A stretch of DNA of 64,000 bases from Branchiostoma belcheri (lineage: Eukaryota; Chordata; Leptocardii; Amphioxiformes; Branchiostomatidae). Positions 1 through 9,574 of this stretch are shown piece after piece. Each line of letters starts with the position of its first letter. Within the stretch, counting starts at the first letter, position 1. The stretch is taken from the NCBI RefSeq assembly GCF_001625305.1, contig NW_017804021.1, positions 2,525,710 to 2,589,709 on the forward strand, read 5' to 3'. A program made the position numbers and the translations under genes. Under the pieces are notes generated by a model. It searched no databases and had not been told where the DNA came from. It worked only from the letters and a program-made list of their open reading frames with translations.

Positions 1-244
1 GACGGCCGGTCTCCGCGGAGCAGTTGCTGCTAGCCCCGGGGGCAATTCCGCGGAGTTGGAGACAAGACCGGCCCAAATTGGAGCAGAGGGTTCGATACAA
101 ATCAGATTTCAAGCTGAAAGTTGGCGGGGAAGAAATTTCTGCTGTTCGTAACGATATAAGCGTGCACTGGTGTTTTAGCACTAAGGACAGGGAGGGTTTG
201 GTCTTACGGCTTCTTTCCGTTTGCCTATTTATTGTTGTGTTGTA

Positions 245-500
245 TCTAGGACCCTGCTTTATCCAGAACTGTGCTCTATTCAGAACCGTGCCCAAGCATG
301 GTTCTGGAAAGTCCACACCGTATTCAGAACCGTGCTTAACCAAGAACCAGTATCGGGCACGGTTCTAGATAGTCCACGTGTATACAGAACATTGTTTGTG
401 GCAATTCTAAACTACCCAGAACTGTACCTGATCCTAACCCTAACCCATTCAGGCATAGAACTAGATAGACACAGTTCTGGAAAGGATAGGACAGGGGAAA
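245..500 (-). repeat. GAACC-hairpin element, locus 1
   Basis: Degenerate copies of the GAACC-hairpin repeat. Tail-type pieces (TCCAGAACTGTGC, CAGAACCGTGCC, CATGGTTCTGGA) come first, followed by one unit with CCTAACCCTAACCC at about 433-447 and a closing arm near 470-482. The telomere-like loop reads C-rich on the + strand, so the element points left. Several arms carry point changes, which suggests an old copy. Confidence 0.85.
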
Positions 501-560
501 GAAATGCCTGCCGGGCACTAACATTTATCTGCCTGGTTACCCAACTGTCGGCACTACTGT

Positions 561-795
561 AGAGATATGTCAGTCAGTCGATTACCGCGCTATTTGCAGA
601 ATTGGTGTCCTGATTACCCTGCTGTTGTGTCTGCTGTCGAAATGTGTCAGTCAGTCGATTAGAGCGCTACCTGTGGGCTCTGTGTTCCACTTACCCTGCA
701 GCCGTGTCACTCGGCAGGCTACTGCGCGATTTGTGTCCTGATTACCCTGCTGTTGTGTTCGCTGTCGAGATATGTCAGTCAGACGATTAGAGCGT
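561..795. repeat. short tandem repeat, about 77-128 bp spacing
   Basis: The phrase GTCAGTCAGTCGATTA recurs near 569, 646 and 774 (the last with one change), each followed by GCGCTA-like sequence. TTTGTGTCCTGATTACCC-type text with CTGCTGTTGTGT recurs between them. The units are imperfect. I see no coding potential and no link to a mobile-element end. Confidence 0.7.
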
Positions 796-1055
796 AATTA
801 GCGAGATGGGTCCGCGCCGAGGCTTGTTTCACAGCGAGGGTGAAAATAAAAGGCGACGCGGAGGTTGTACAAAGGAGCCCGGGTGAGAAGATCTGGGTTA
901 AAATCTCGCAGAAATCACCCTGAGCGCCCGAGGGAGATGGCACACTTCTTCCGGGGGACATCAAACGCGCTTTCCGCCGGAGTGGAGGTCGCTCTAGTCT
1001 CGTGCCCAGACTTTTTAGCGGATAGTTTGCTTCTACGAGCTGTTAAAGTGTTGCG

Positions 1056-1240
1056 ATGTCTGTTGTATATAGAACCATATGCTCAGGCGCGGCTCTGGAT
1101 AGTTCACGCGTATCCAGCGGCAAATCTATGTTCTTGGATTCGCTGAGACTATCCAGAACCGTGCCTGATCCTAACCATAACCCATTCAGACATATATATA
1201 TGCGCATAGGTCCTGGACTAGATAGGCACAGTTCTGGACG
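1056..1240 (-). repeat. GAACC-hairpin element, locus 2a
   Basis: Tail module in reverse (GGCTCTGGATAGT, then TATGTTCTTGGATTCGC), followed by one unit with ACTATCCAGAACCGTGCC, CCTAACCATAACCC and a closing arm near 1218-1236. The loop is interrupted by a short TATATATA insertion. The open frames across this span come from the repeat. Confidence 0.85.
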
Positions 1241-1549
1241 CAATAGGGGGAGAACTGTATCCGCTGAGGACAGAGTCAGTATCTACTGCGTAAAAACAAA
1301 CTGTGCCTTCCAGAAAGCCTGCTCTCGAGGCTACCCCCGCCCACACGGCGGCCGCCATGTTTTCCCGCCACGCGGAGCCTCAGAAAAGCTTTTAGCGGGT
1401 CCATTAGCGGCGGTAGGTACATGTAGGGTAGCGGTGAGGCGGCGGGGAGACGCTTTTTACCGCTGTGTTTGGAATTCCGATCTTGTGGCGGAAGGATTCC
1501 GGGTTGCAATTGTGCCATATACATGGGTGGAATCGGAACACGATACCAG

Positions 1550-1736
1550 ATTGTATCCAGAACCGTGCTTTAACCATGCATGAGCATAGTTCTGGATAGT
1601 CCACACGTATCCAGAACCGTGCTTTATCCAGGACGATGCTCAGGCTCGGTTCTGGATAGACCACGCGTATCCTGAACCATGCCTGAGGCAAATTGATGTT
1701 CTTGGGTACGCGGAGACCATCCAGAACCGTACTTGA
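1550..1736 (-). repeat. GAACC-hairpin element, locus 2b, tail modules only
   Basis: Alternating arms TATCCAGAACCGTGCT and GGTTCTGGATAG separated by 20-30 bases, with the TTCTTGGGTACGCGGAGAC spacer near 1702. There is no telomere-like loop, so this copy consists only of the tail type of module. Confidence 0.85.
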
Positions 1737-1739
1737 AAA

Positions 1740-2000
1740 TACAAGTTACACAATTAAATTACTAAGAACTCCATAAACATACAGTTTCTCAACAATTCGA
1801 TCCCATTTAGACGCCTTTTTAGTCAAATTTCGTTATTCGACCTATGCAATGTGTACTCATGTTCACCAACAATCTGATCTTGTTTTTTTTTTCAAAACAT
1901 TTCTCATAGTTTGACAAACGTCTAAGTTTACTCATTTCTTTCTACAAACTTTACGGTAAAGTATAATAAAAAAAACGAGAAGAAAAGAAAGGCGAGAAAG
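1740..2000. other. AT-rich stretch without recognised feature
   Basis: AT-rich sequence with long A and T runs (for example around 1885 and 1970). Nothing recognisable was found on either strand. The A-run next to 2003 becomes T-runs on the minus strand, just downstream of the tRNA-like gene, where they could act as a Pol III stop. Confidence 0.5.
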
Positions 2001-2002
2001 GT

Positions 2003-2073
2003 TAGCAGCGGGTGGTTTCGATCCACCGACCTCTGGGTCCGGACCCAGCACGCTTCCTCTGCGCCACGCTGCT
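2003..2073 (-). pseudogene. initiator tRNA-Met-like gene with broken anticodon loop
   Basis: Read on the minus strand, this 71-base sequence folds as a complete cloverleaf. The acceptor is AGCAGCG with CGCTGCT, a 7-bp match. The D arm is GCGC/GCGT. The T arm is GGTGG/CCACC with the ATCGAAA loop typical of eukaryotic initiator tRNAs. The anticodon stem CTGGG/CCCAG is intact, but its loop is six bases, TCCGGA, instead of a seven-base loop with CAT. Arm order and most bases match eukaryotic initiator tRNA-Met. T-runs downstream on the minus strand could end Pol III transcription. It cannot read AUG as written, so I call it a pseudogene; an expressed tRNA-like RNA is possible. Confidence 0.88.
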
Positions 2074-2079
2074 CGTCTC

Positions 2080-3190
2080 ATCCGCAAAAATAATCAATAA
2101 ACAAGGAAAACTAAAACTTACGGAGAGAAGAAAACTGTCTTCACAACTTTGGGCTCACTAGTACCTCACTAGTACACTAGGCTCCTTAACTCTTCTTTGC
2201 CTTCTTGTGATTGCTTGTTGGAATTAAAACAACAACTCTTCTTTGTATGAAAAGAAACAATAATTGAAACAAAAATGGAATAAAATTGAAAAAAAATGTG
2301 GTATAACAACAGGTAGTACCAATACAAGATTGTCTCTTTAAAGTTTAAATTCAACACAAAGAAGTTCTCTCACCTAGATTTCAGCATGTACTTTTCAACT
2401 ATTTAAAAAAGGTGACTGGACAGTTTCTTCATGTACAAATGACTTTATATAACATGAATTATAAGTTCTGAGTTCTGATACGTATCAAGGAGTGCGATGG
2501 TTCTTCAACAATGATTACCTACAAATGCAAAACAATCTGCATGAAGTACCCTCTAATGCACAATTATTGCAGAACGGATTATGTCATGTCGCGCATTAAT
2601 CTTAACCTAAGCACTTCCCTAACGGGATTCTTCACGCCTGCTTAGGCCACTTATATATCGCTCCGCCTCAGGGAATATACCGACGCTGATTGGCTATCAG
2701 TTGGTCACGTGGGGGTTGATAATAGCGATAATACCCGGGGACAGATAAACACGTTGCCAGTAAGATTATCACAGTTAAAACTGCTGTATATGACAGGATA
2801 ATCATTAAGTATCCTGTTATAGCCAGGAATAAAGTTTAAAGACACACCGCCTTGTTCTTATTGGTCATAATGAACAGTTAGTCATTGAACGCATTTGGCT
2901 GATCTTACATAATTACGATTAGAACAAGAAAGGTAACATTTGAAAAGCAAATACATTATTTCATACCTTCTTCATACTTCTAGCCTAACAAACTACTACT
3001 CTATTCTCACTCGAAGACACTCATATATATGGTGACCAGCCACTCCGACTCTGTCCTGCCACTTGCTACATAATGTAACCAAACACCACAGGGTGTCTGC
3101 TACAGCACCAGTTACCACGGCGACAGCCGTTTGGTCCAGGTCACTGACCTTAGTTGTTAATAAGAAAAAACGGACCAAAAACAACACTGA
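2080..3190. other. unannotated stretch, short promoter-like motifs
   Basis: No gene was recognised. Near 2690-2715 GATTGGCTATCAGTTGG is followed by a CACGTG E-box, a combination of inverted CCAAT boxes and an E-box that could be regulatory. The rest is AT-rich with only short frames. The minus-strand 63-codon frame at 2996-3187 has no recognisable motif. Confidence 0.4.
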
Positions 3191-3195
3191 ATAGG

Positions 3196-3251
3196 AAAGT
3201 TCTTTTCATCACAACCATTTATTTGGTTAATGGTTGTGATGAAAGAACTTT
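3196..3251. other. 56-base near-perfect hairpin, miRNA-precursor-like
   Basis: The left arm 3196-3219 pairs with the right arm 3229-3251 over 23 base pairs with one bulged T, around a nine-base loop (TATTTGGTT). No repeat family seen elsewhere in the window matches the arms. The size suits a small hairpin RNA or the core of a tiny MITE. No expression evidence can be seen from sequence. Confidence 0.7.
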
Positions 3252-3632
3252 GCTAGTCAGTCGTTTACCAACCTGATGAAATTATTTACGGATAAAAACA
3301 ACAAGTTTTCCTACTGCGAAGGTAGCATAATACCAGCTGACGAGAACTTGAGTTTATTTTGCGCGCGCCCGATGATAAAGAGTAACATGTTGCGGTTATG
3401 GACCTTGTCTTGTTGTACAGGTAATTTTCCAGATGAGTTACTGCAGTTCATAAGACGAAGCGACGTTAATTAGCTTTAAACCGAAATGTTTAAGATTGAC
3501 GCCGTTAATAAGCAGGGATGGTTTCTGGGACAGGCTTGTAAATCTCCTGCCGTGGAAAACTGGAACCAACTTCCACCCCCCTCCCACCCTCCGGCCCACT
3601 CATGCACAGCTAAGGAAACCACAACACCTATC

Positions 3633-3877
3633 GTGTCCAGAACTGTGCCTGTCTAGTTCTATGCCTGAATGGGTTAGGGTTAGGATCAGGCACGGTTCTG
3701 GATAGTCTCTATTGTACCCAGAACCGTGCCTATCTAGTTCTATGCCTGAATGGGTTAGGGTTAGGATCAGGCACGGTTCTGGATAGTCTCCGCGCATCTT
3801 AGAACGTAGATTTCCCCAGGGCACGGTTCTGGATACGCGTGGACTATCCAGAACCGTGCCTGAGCATGGTTCTGGAT
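3633..3877 (+). repeat. GAACC-hairpin element, locus 3
   Basis: Two full 81-bp units with GGGTTAGGGTTAGG loops near 3670 and 3751, followed by the tail module: CCGCGCATCTTAGAACGTAG, GGATACGCGTGGACTATCC and CATGGTTCTGGAT. This is a textbook head-units-tail order for the family. The minus-strand frame through it is a by-product of the 81-bp (27-codon) period. Confidence 0.92.
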
Positions 3878-3879
3878 GC

Positions 3880-4555
3880 GATACACATCCTTGTTAGACA
3901 CTGTCTTATCCACCATAAGTTTCACGACAGAGACGTATAATAGCACTTGATGTTTCAGTTGATGCATTTTATTCTATGCCCTTTTCCTTTGGTACTATGT
4001 TCAATAGTCGTTGCCATACTTTGTACCAGACATAACTGTCACTCAATAAAGCTATTCATTCAGCTACCTTGTGACGAAAAAGGTTGTAGACCCTTCTTCA
4101 CTGGTCGGTTCTATTATAGCCTTGATAAAAATCCTACCGCTTCAGCCTGGGGAATGTGGGTTTATGGAGTAACTACTCACAATTTACGGCCTAGCCTTAT
4201 TATGCCGAGAGTGGGTTACTCTTTCCTGTACAGGTTTATCTGGTCCAGAACAAGGAAATCAGGACGTTTGAATCCATTTTACAGGCCCTCGCCGTGGACG
4301 GAAAGGGTAAAATTTCTTTGAAGGATTTGAAAACTACAAATCGTTACACAGAGCGGCGGTTTTGTAAATAACTATGGAGTAAAATCAAATTGTACCAAAT
4401 GAGAAATTGAGCCTTTCGTCGGCTTTTCGACATCCAATAAAGGTCTGAATTCCCGCCATTAATTATCCGTAATTTGCGCACATTTACTCCCAAGGATTCA
4501 TCTTACAAAATGAAAGTTGCTCGCTGCCGCCGTAATTCCTGGCCTCGCCGCTCTA
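3880..4555. other. stretch with one 124-codon open frame, no gene supported
   Basis: A plus-strand frame at 3947-4321 starts with a hydrophobic stretch (FILCPFPLVLCSIVVAIL) that looks like a signal or membrane segment. The remainder shows no family motif, no splice context and no neighbour support. I regard it as chance but record it because it is the least repeat-derived frame in the first 10 kb. Confidence 0.3.
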
Positions 4556-4562
4556 ACATTAA

Positions 4563-4969
4563 GGCCACACCGAGTTAGTTTTATGGATGACATCCACGCG
4601 GGCATTGATTTTCGCCTGTTCTCAAAAAAAAAAAAAAAAAAAGACCACGTCCACCGTGGCTCTGGCCTGGCTCTAGGCCTGGGCAGTTCATGTTAGTTAG
4701 CGACAATACGGAGCCGGGCACCCAGGCTACCGAAGCTCCGCGACTTAAGAACTCAGTACATACGTACAGTGCCGACTCATAAATTCCTCAAAAAGGCTTG
4801 TCGTATACTCGTACGTCGCTAAGTACTGCCGCAAATTCACAATACCAGCTTTGTATTCCTGTGGTTTAGTAGCACTTTTATTTTTGTCCGGAATTTTTTT
4901 TATTCGCCCGCGCGCACTAGTTTGGAGGTCTTCAGAGGATGCCATCCATACAATTGCGTCTGTGTGGCC
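4563..4969. mobile_element. family D MITE (PIF/Harbinger-like), copy 1
   Basis: Starts GGCCACACCGAG and ends TCTGTGTGGCC, flanked on both sides by TAA (4560-4562 and 4970-4972). Subterminal TTATGGATGACATCC and its complement GGATGCCATCCATA form the longer inverted repeat. A poly-A run lies at 4624-4643. Inside, around 4665-4735, sits a piece resembling family E (GGAGCCGGGCACCCAGGCTA). TWA target duplications and GGCC-type termini are known for PIF/Harbinger elements; no transposase is present. Confidence 0.85.
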
Positions 4970-5142
4970 TAAGCTTCACTCACGGCGGAGTCGGGAAATT
5001 TACGATTTTAATAACCGAGCGGTTATCTGTGACCAGAGCCTAGCGCGCCGGTACAGATAACAGCAGCCGCTCCGAGCTACCGACGCGCGCCGAGTTTATA
5101 CAGGCCGCTTTTGTGAGCCATTCTCCTCTTCAGAGCCGCATC

Positions 5143-5336
5143 TAGTCTCCTGCAGGCCTTTCTACGGGGTGAATAAATCGTAGAAGTCGGCCTAAAAGGG
5201 TATTAATTGGCCAGAGAAGGTGACCGGCGGGGAAATGGAGCTTCTCTGGCCGGCTACCTTCTCTGGCCAATTAATACCCTTTTTAGGCCGATTCCTACGA
5301 TTTATTCACCCTGCAAAAGAAGTCTGGTGGAGACTA
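5143..5336. mobile_element. family C foldback MITE, copy 1 (mosaic left end)
   Basis: Long inverted repeat. TAGTCTCC at 5143 and GGAGACTA at 5329-5336 bracket arms with GAATAAATCGTAG, CGGCCTAAAAGGGTATTAA and TTGGCCAGAGAAG, which repeat in complement on the right. The left end carries CAGGCCTTTCTACGGG, normally a family B feature, so this copy looks like a C/B mosaic. I found no clean 9-bp duplication; only GCATC is shared by both flanks. Confidence 0.85.
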
Positions 5337-5341
5337 GCATC

Positions 5342-5557
5342 TAGCCTCCTTCAGACCTTTCTACGGGAACACGGGTCGTAGAATTCGGCAAGAAAGAGAG
5401 TAAAATTGGCCAAGGGAGTCCGGCCGCGGGGAGGTAGTTTCTTTCCCTGCGCGGCCAGTCAAACCTACAAGGCGGCCAAACTCCCCTGGCCAATTTTACT
5501 CTGTTTTTTGCCAAATTCTATGATCCGTATTCCCGTAGAAAGGCCTGGTGGAGGCTA
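5342..5557. mobile_element. family B foldback MITE, copy 1
   Basis: TAGCCTCC at 5342 and GGAGGCTA at 5550-5557. The arms contain CCTTTCTACGGGAA, GTAGAATTCGGC and AAAATTGGCCAAGGGAGT, with complements on the right. The middle holds the GGCCGCGGGGAGGTAG / GCGGCCAGTCAAACC core. It abuts the preceding C element within 5 bases. No target duplication is visible. Confidence 0.87.
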
Positions 5558-5592
5558 GCCCCCTTTAGACCTTTCTACGGGAATACGGACCG
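5558..5592 (+). mobile_element. family B end fragment
   Basis: About 30 bases of the family B left end (AGACCTTTCTACGGGAATAC, then GGACCG) directly follow the complete copy and run into element N. It is either a truncated second insertion or a tandem copy of the terminus. Confidence 0.7.
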
Positions 5593-5770
5593 TAGCAGGC
5601 TTATAGAACTGTGGGTTTGGTGATCTTCGGCTGTTTTCTGATTAGTCCAGTTCTTAAAACGGGGGTAATTCAACCAGGCCGGCTATGTTGTCTATATGCA
5701 ATAAAAAAGAGTACATAAAAGCACCCAAAGACCATGAAGACCCCCAAAACCCCCAGTTTTTGGCATGCTG
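5593..5770 (-). mobile_element. element N MITE, copy 1
   Basis: A 178-bp element that recurs inverted at 17315-17495. Ends TAGCAGGC and GGCATGCT(G) carry an imperfect inverted repeat containing AACTGGGGGTTTGG and its complement CCCAAAACCCCCAGTT. The interior has GGTAATTCAACCAGGCCGGC. No coding capacity; flanking duplication not evident. Confidence 0.8.
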
Positions 5771-6083
5771 TGACGCACGTCAAGTTACGAGCCGCCTTTG
5801 TGACTCATTCTTTCCACTCCAGCCACGCCGACGTCGCTGTCAAAACAGCCTTTTCCGGACCGTTTCGTCTGTTTTTCTTTCCGCAGTTCCGGTTTGGTTC
5901 GGCGGGAAGAATCGGTCGGGCTTTGCCGTAACGGCCCTCCTGCGGATTGATATGTCCCGCGGGAGGTGTGAAACGGACTTGCCCAATGAAGCCTGATTAC
6001 TCAGCCGCGCGTGTATCTCCGCCCAGATCAGCGCGCGACATGAAGAGGGACTACCTCATGTGCTAACGAGGTGCCCGGATGGG

Positions 6084-6124
6084 GTAGCCTCTACCAGGCT
6101 TCGGGAGGCGGCTGGAAAGAGTAA
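6084..6124 (+). mobile_element. family A MITE left end, truncated
   Basis: TAGCCTCTACCAGGCTTCGG and GAGGCGGCTGGAAAGAGTA match the left end of the complete family A copies at 11.4, 28.7 and 40.3 kb. The element stops abruptly where a GAACC-hairpin cluster begins mid-unit. Confidence 0.85.
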
Positions 6125-6433
6125 AATCCTAACCCTAACTAATTCAGACGTAGAACTAGATAGACACGGTTCTGGACGAAATAGACTATCCAGAACCGTG
6201 CCTGATCCTAACCCTAACCCATTCAGGCATAGAACTAGGTAGGTACGGTTCTGGATACAATAGAGACTATCCAGAACCGTGCCTGATCCTAACCCTAACC
6301 CATTCAGGCATAGAACTAGCTATAGATAGGTACAGTTCTGGATACAATAGAGACTATCCAGAACCGTGCCTGATCCTAAACCTAACCCATTCAGGCATAG
6401 AACCAGATAGTCACGGTTCTGGATCCGATACCC
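6125..6433 (-). repeat. GAACC-hairpin element, locus 4, four units
   Basis: Four 81-bp-type units, each with ATCCTAACCCTAACCC-like loops (near 6127, 6206, 6287 and 6375) and ACTATCCAGAACCGTGCC arms. The first unit starts inside its loop and is fused to the truncated family A MITE. The tail module is missing. Confidence 0.92.
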
Positions 6434-6679
6434 CCAATTTCCCCTCCATCCACATCATGAATATCTCTATCAGTGAAACTCTAATTCTATCCTTTGTCTT
6501 CCCTTCTCCCTTCCGTTCGCCCTGCCGAAAGTCTGTATGACTTTTCTTATCTGTAAATTTCCAATATTAAAGTCCGCGCGTCGAGCTTTATTCTTAATGA
6601 ACGATGTCCGAGATAAACAGCTGAGTTATGGAACCATTAAAAACCCGCGCGGAAGTTACAGTTATGCCGGTTTGGAACG

Positions 6680-7200
6680 CGGAGGTATTTCTGGTGCATA
6701 ATCCCGCATGAGCTTCAATCCCGGTAATTTATTGGTCACTCAAGAAGGCCCAACAACATAATATGGAAACGCGAAACTAGTACACCACAAATACTAAAAC
6801 ATTCTCTCGAATTTCGCGAATTCGGTAGTATTTATGTGGTACGATTGCAGAATTAAGGAATGCGTAATGGCTATTGCAAATACCGGGTATTTCTAGTACA
6901 TAATCCAACATTCTCTTGAATTCAGGTATTTTATAGATCCGGCTTTATAATTCAGGACTGCCTTGGCTATTGCAAAAGAGCACGGAGAGGTAAAAAATGC
7001 TCAAAGAGGACAATGAACTCGAAATACCGGGTATTTTTAGTACATGATCCAACATTCTTCTGTATTTCCGTATATTTTGGTACGCAACATAACAATATTC
7101 AAAACTGCCAAACTACTTTTTAATATTGCAAAAGACTGGAAACGTAAAAACTGCAGAAGAGTGCAATGAACTCAAAATACATGAGTATTACTATCTAGCA
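6680..7200. repeat. imperfect tandem repeat, about 150 bp, three units
   Basis: Repeated phrases are ACCGGGTATTTNTAGTACAT, ATCCAACATTCT, GGCTATTGCAAA and GCAATGAACTC, at roughly 150-base spacing. The units are AT-rich and diverged. No open frame of note and no terminal repeats. Confidence 0.7.
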
Positions 7201-7520
7201 GAGTACCAACAGTCACACATCCAATGGTGACTTGATGGCCGGCAGAATAGATCTCAATAATGGAATGGTGCAGTTCGGTTGTTAAAATGGCATTTCAGTA
7301 CCGTGGAGAGGTGAGGGTATGGCAGAGAATGGGTATTATAATGATGTCCCAAATGTACCTAAAGCTCGGTAACTTGTAAATGGCCTAAATACGCAGGAAG
7401 TTTCGCTGTTTTTTCTTACATGTTCTTGGAAACAAAGCGCGACGAAATCCCGTCCAAATCTCGCACCGGGAAGCGAAATCTCGCGGGATCTCGCAACGCC
7501 GCCTTTTCCCGCCTAGCCTC

Positions 7521-8690
7521 TGACCCAGGCGTCTCTGGGTGGTCATTAATGAGAAAACGAGAACCACTTCTCGCGATAAATGAATACTTAGGATTAGCCT
7601 GTGACCCAGCCTTTTCAGGGTGGTCATTAATGGGAAAGAGAGGACCACTTCTCGCGATAAATGAAGTCCCAAGATTAGCCTGTGACCCAGCCTTTTCAGG
7701 GTGGTCATTAATGGGAAAGAGAGGACCACTTCTCGCGATAAATGAATACTTGGGATTAGCCTGTGACCCAGCCTTTTCAGGGTGGTCATTAATGGAAAAG
7801 AGAGGACCAGTTCTCGCGATAAATGAATACCTGGGATTAGCCTGTGACCCAGCCTTTTCAGGGTGGTCATTAATGGAAAAGCGAGAACCAGTTCTCGCGA
7901 TAAATGAATACTTGGGATTAGCCTGTGACCCAGGCGTCTCAGGGTGGTCATTATTGGGAAAGAGAGAACCACTTCTAGCGATAAATGAAGTCCCAAGATT
8001 AGCCTGTGACCCAGGCGTCTCAGGGTGGTCATTAATGGGAAAGAGAGAACCACTTCTCGCGATAAATGAATACCTGAGATTAGGCTGTGACCCAGCCTTC
8101 TCAGGGTGGTCATTAATGGGAAAGAGAGAACCACTTCTCGCGATACTTGAGATTAGCCTGTGACCCAGCCTTTTCAGGGTGGTCGTTAATAAGAAAGAGA
8201 GAACCACTTCTCGCATTAAATGAATACTTGGGATTAGCCTGTGGCCCAGCCTTTTCAGGGTGGTCGTTATTGGGAAAGAAAAGACCGCTCTACTTGCGCT
8301 AAATGAAGCCCTAAGGGTAGCCTGAGACCCAGACTTCTAAGGGTGGGCATAACGATGAAGCGAGGACAATTTCTCCCGCTAACTGAGGCCTCAATTGTAA
8401 CCTGGGATCTAGGCTTCTCAGGGTGGCAGTACAGAAAGGTAAAGACGCTAAACTAGCGCTAAATGAAGCTTCGAAGCCCTAAGGGTAGCCTGAAACCCAG
8501 ACTTCTAAGGGTTGATACGCTCGCTGAGAAAAGCCTGGGTTCTAGCCTAAACCTAGGCTTTTCTCGGTAGGCGTAGCAGGAAAGTGAAGCTCTAAATGAA
8601 GCCCCCAAGGGTAGCCTGTGACCCAGTTTTCCACCGGTGACAGTAACAGGAAAGTAAGGACCGCTCTACGCACTTTAAATGACGCCCCGA
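7521..8690 (+). repeat. 81-bp tandem array (27 codons per unit)
   Basis: The phrase TGACCCAG recurs at 7521, 7602, 7683, 7764, 7845, 7926, 8007 and 8088, exactly 81 bp apart. It appears again at 8161 (an 8-base deletion) and at 8242 (one mismatch), then decays to about 8690. Each unit holds GGGTGGTCATTAATGGGAAA and CCACTTCTCGCGATAA. Because 81 is 3 x 27 and the unit lacks stops in three frames, 247-266-codon frames open on both strands. Open frames on both strands with no upstream exon argue for a satellite and against a gene. Alternation of CCAGCCTTTTC and CCAGGCGTCTC variants suggests higher-order homogenisation. Confidence 0.9.
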
Positions 8691-8784
8691 GGGTCCGCTA
8701 AACGCTTCCCCTGTGTGTAGTTACCGCTTGTAACGTCTCGCTCGGGCGGTTCTGGTAAAGCTGTGGAGAGATATCACAGGCCTC

Positions 8785-9140
8785 CTGCTAGTGCTTACCG
8801 TTCCGTTTCCTATTCCAGATGGTAGATTTCGGCATGTATTCGTTTCGAGGACAGGGATTATGTGTGAAAATCGCACGGTTCTCTTCCAATTCTGACGCAA
8901 ATAGGGTCTGTCAGATACCAACCCATCGGACCCATTTGTGTTTCTACTCTTGGTAGCATTTCTGAGCGACTGTGACTGCAAACGGCTCGTTCTTATTGCT
9001 CCGTTTCCTCCTCCCGATGGTAGATTTCGCCATAAAGTCGTTTCGAGGACAGGGACTATGTGTGAAAATCGGGCGGTTGTGTGGATGGTTCTTAACCGAT
9101 TCTGATACAAAAATAGATTTGTAGGGTATGTCAGATACGG
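8785..9140. repeat. two-unit tandem duplication, about 190 bp
   Basis: CCGTTTCCTNNTCC, GATGGTAGATTTCG, GTCGTTTCGAGGACAGGGA and TATGTGTGAAAATCG occur twice, once from about 8800 and again from about 9000. The 129-codon minus frame spans both copies and shows internal repetition only. Confidence 0.75.
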
Positions 9141-9282
9141 ACCAGTTTGTGTTTCGAGTTTTCTTAACGTTTCTGAGCGACTTTGACTACAGACGGTTGG
9201 GTTATAAAGTACAGATTGCCTATGTCCATTTTGGTCTTCTGTCTAAACAGAATGGTGAGTAGGAAAATAGGGACCGCGCCTA

Positions 9283-9319
9283 GGACAAATCTACGTTCTT
9301 GGATGCGCGGAGACTATCC
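9283..9319 (-). repeat. GAACC-hairpin tail fragment
   Basis: AAATCTACGTTCTTGGATGC and GCGGAGACTATCCA match the reverse tail module of the GAACC-hairpin element. Neither a hairpin unit nor a telomere-like loop remains. Confidence 0.75.
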
Positions 9320-9392
9320 ATTACATATTCACTCATTTTGTACGATTTACAGTATGGTCTAAAACTTTTTGTATTGGAAACGGACGAAAATT

Positions 9393-9439
9393 TATGCGCG
9401 CGGGGATGTCATCCATATAATCAAATCAGCCTGGCCTTA
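9393..9439. mobile_element. family D MITE end fragment
   Basis: ATTTATGCGCGCGGGGATGTC followed by ATCCATATAAT and GGCC matches the right end of family D. The rest of the element is absent. Confidence 0.6.
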
Positions 9440-9574
9440 TACAGACTTCCCCGCGCGGCATAACTGATTGCCCTTCATTAGAGGCACGGCATAGTTCTGA
9501 GATGATTGACGCTGACGCGGAGTCATTAGCTTCTCTTTTATCGTTCAGAAACTCATTTGGAGCCGGCCGATCAC

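Noticed and set aside
1056-1583. 175-codon plus-strand frame
   Set aside because: It runs through GAACC-hairpin repeats and flanking GC-rich DNA. Similar frames arise at most hairpin loci because the unit is 27 codons long.
3947-4321. 124-codon frame with a hydrophobic start as a membrane protein gene
   Set aside because: No family motif, no splice or promoter context, and length within chance for AT-rich DNA. Kept only as a note.
4745-4945. 66-codon minus-strand frame
   Set aside because: It lies wholly inside family D MITE; the homologous stretch at 18.7 kb has no equivalent open frame.
5143-5336. 9-bp target duplication for the family C copy at 5.1 kb
   Set aside because: Only GCATC is shared by the flanks; the adjacent family B copy makes the boundary ambiguous.
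7385-8216. Overlapping 247-266-codon frames on both strands as a repeat-protein gene
   Set aside because: The frames exist only because the satellite unit is 81 bp and stop-free. They are open on both strands, end at the array edge and have no domain or exon context.
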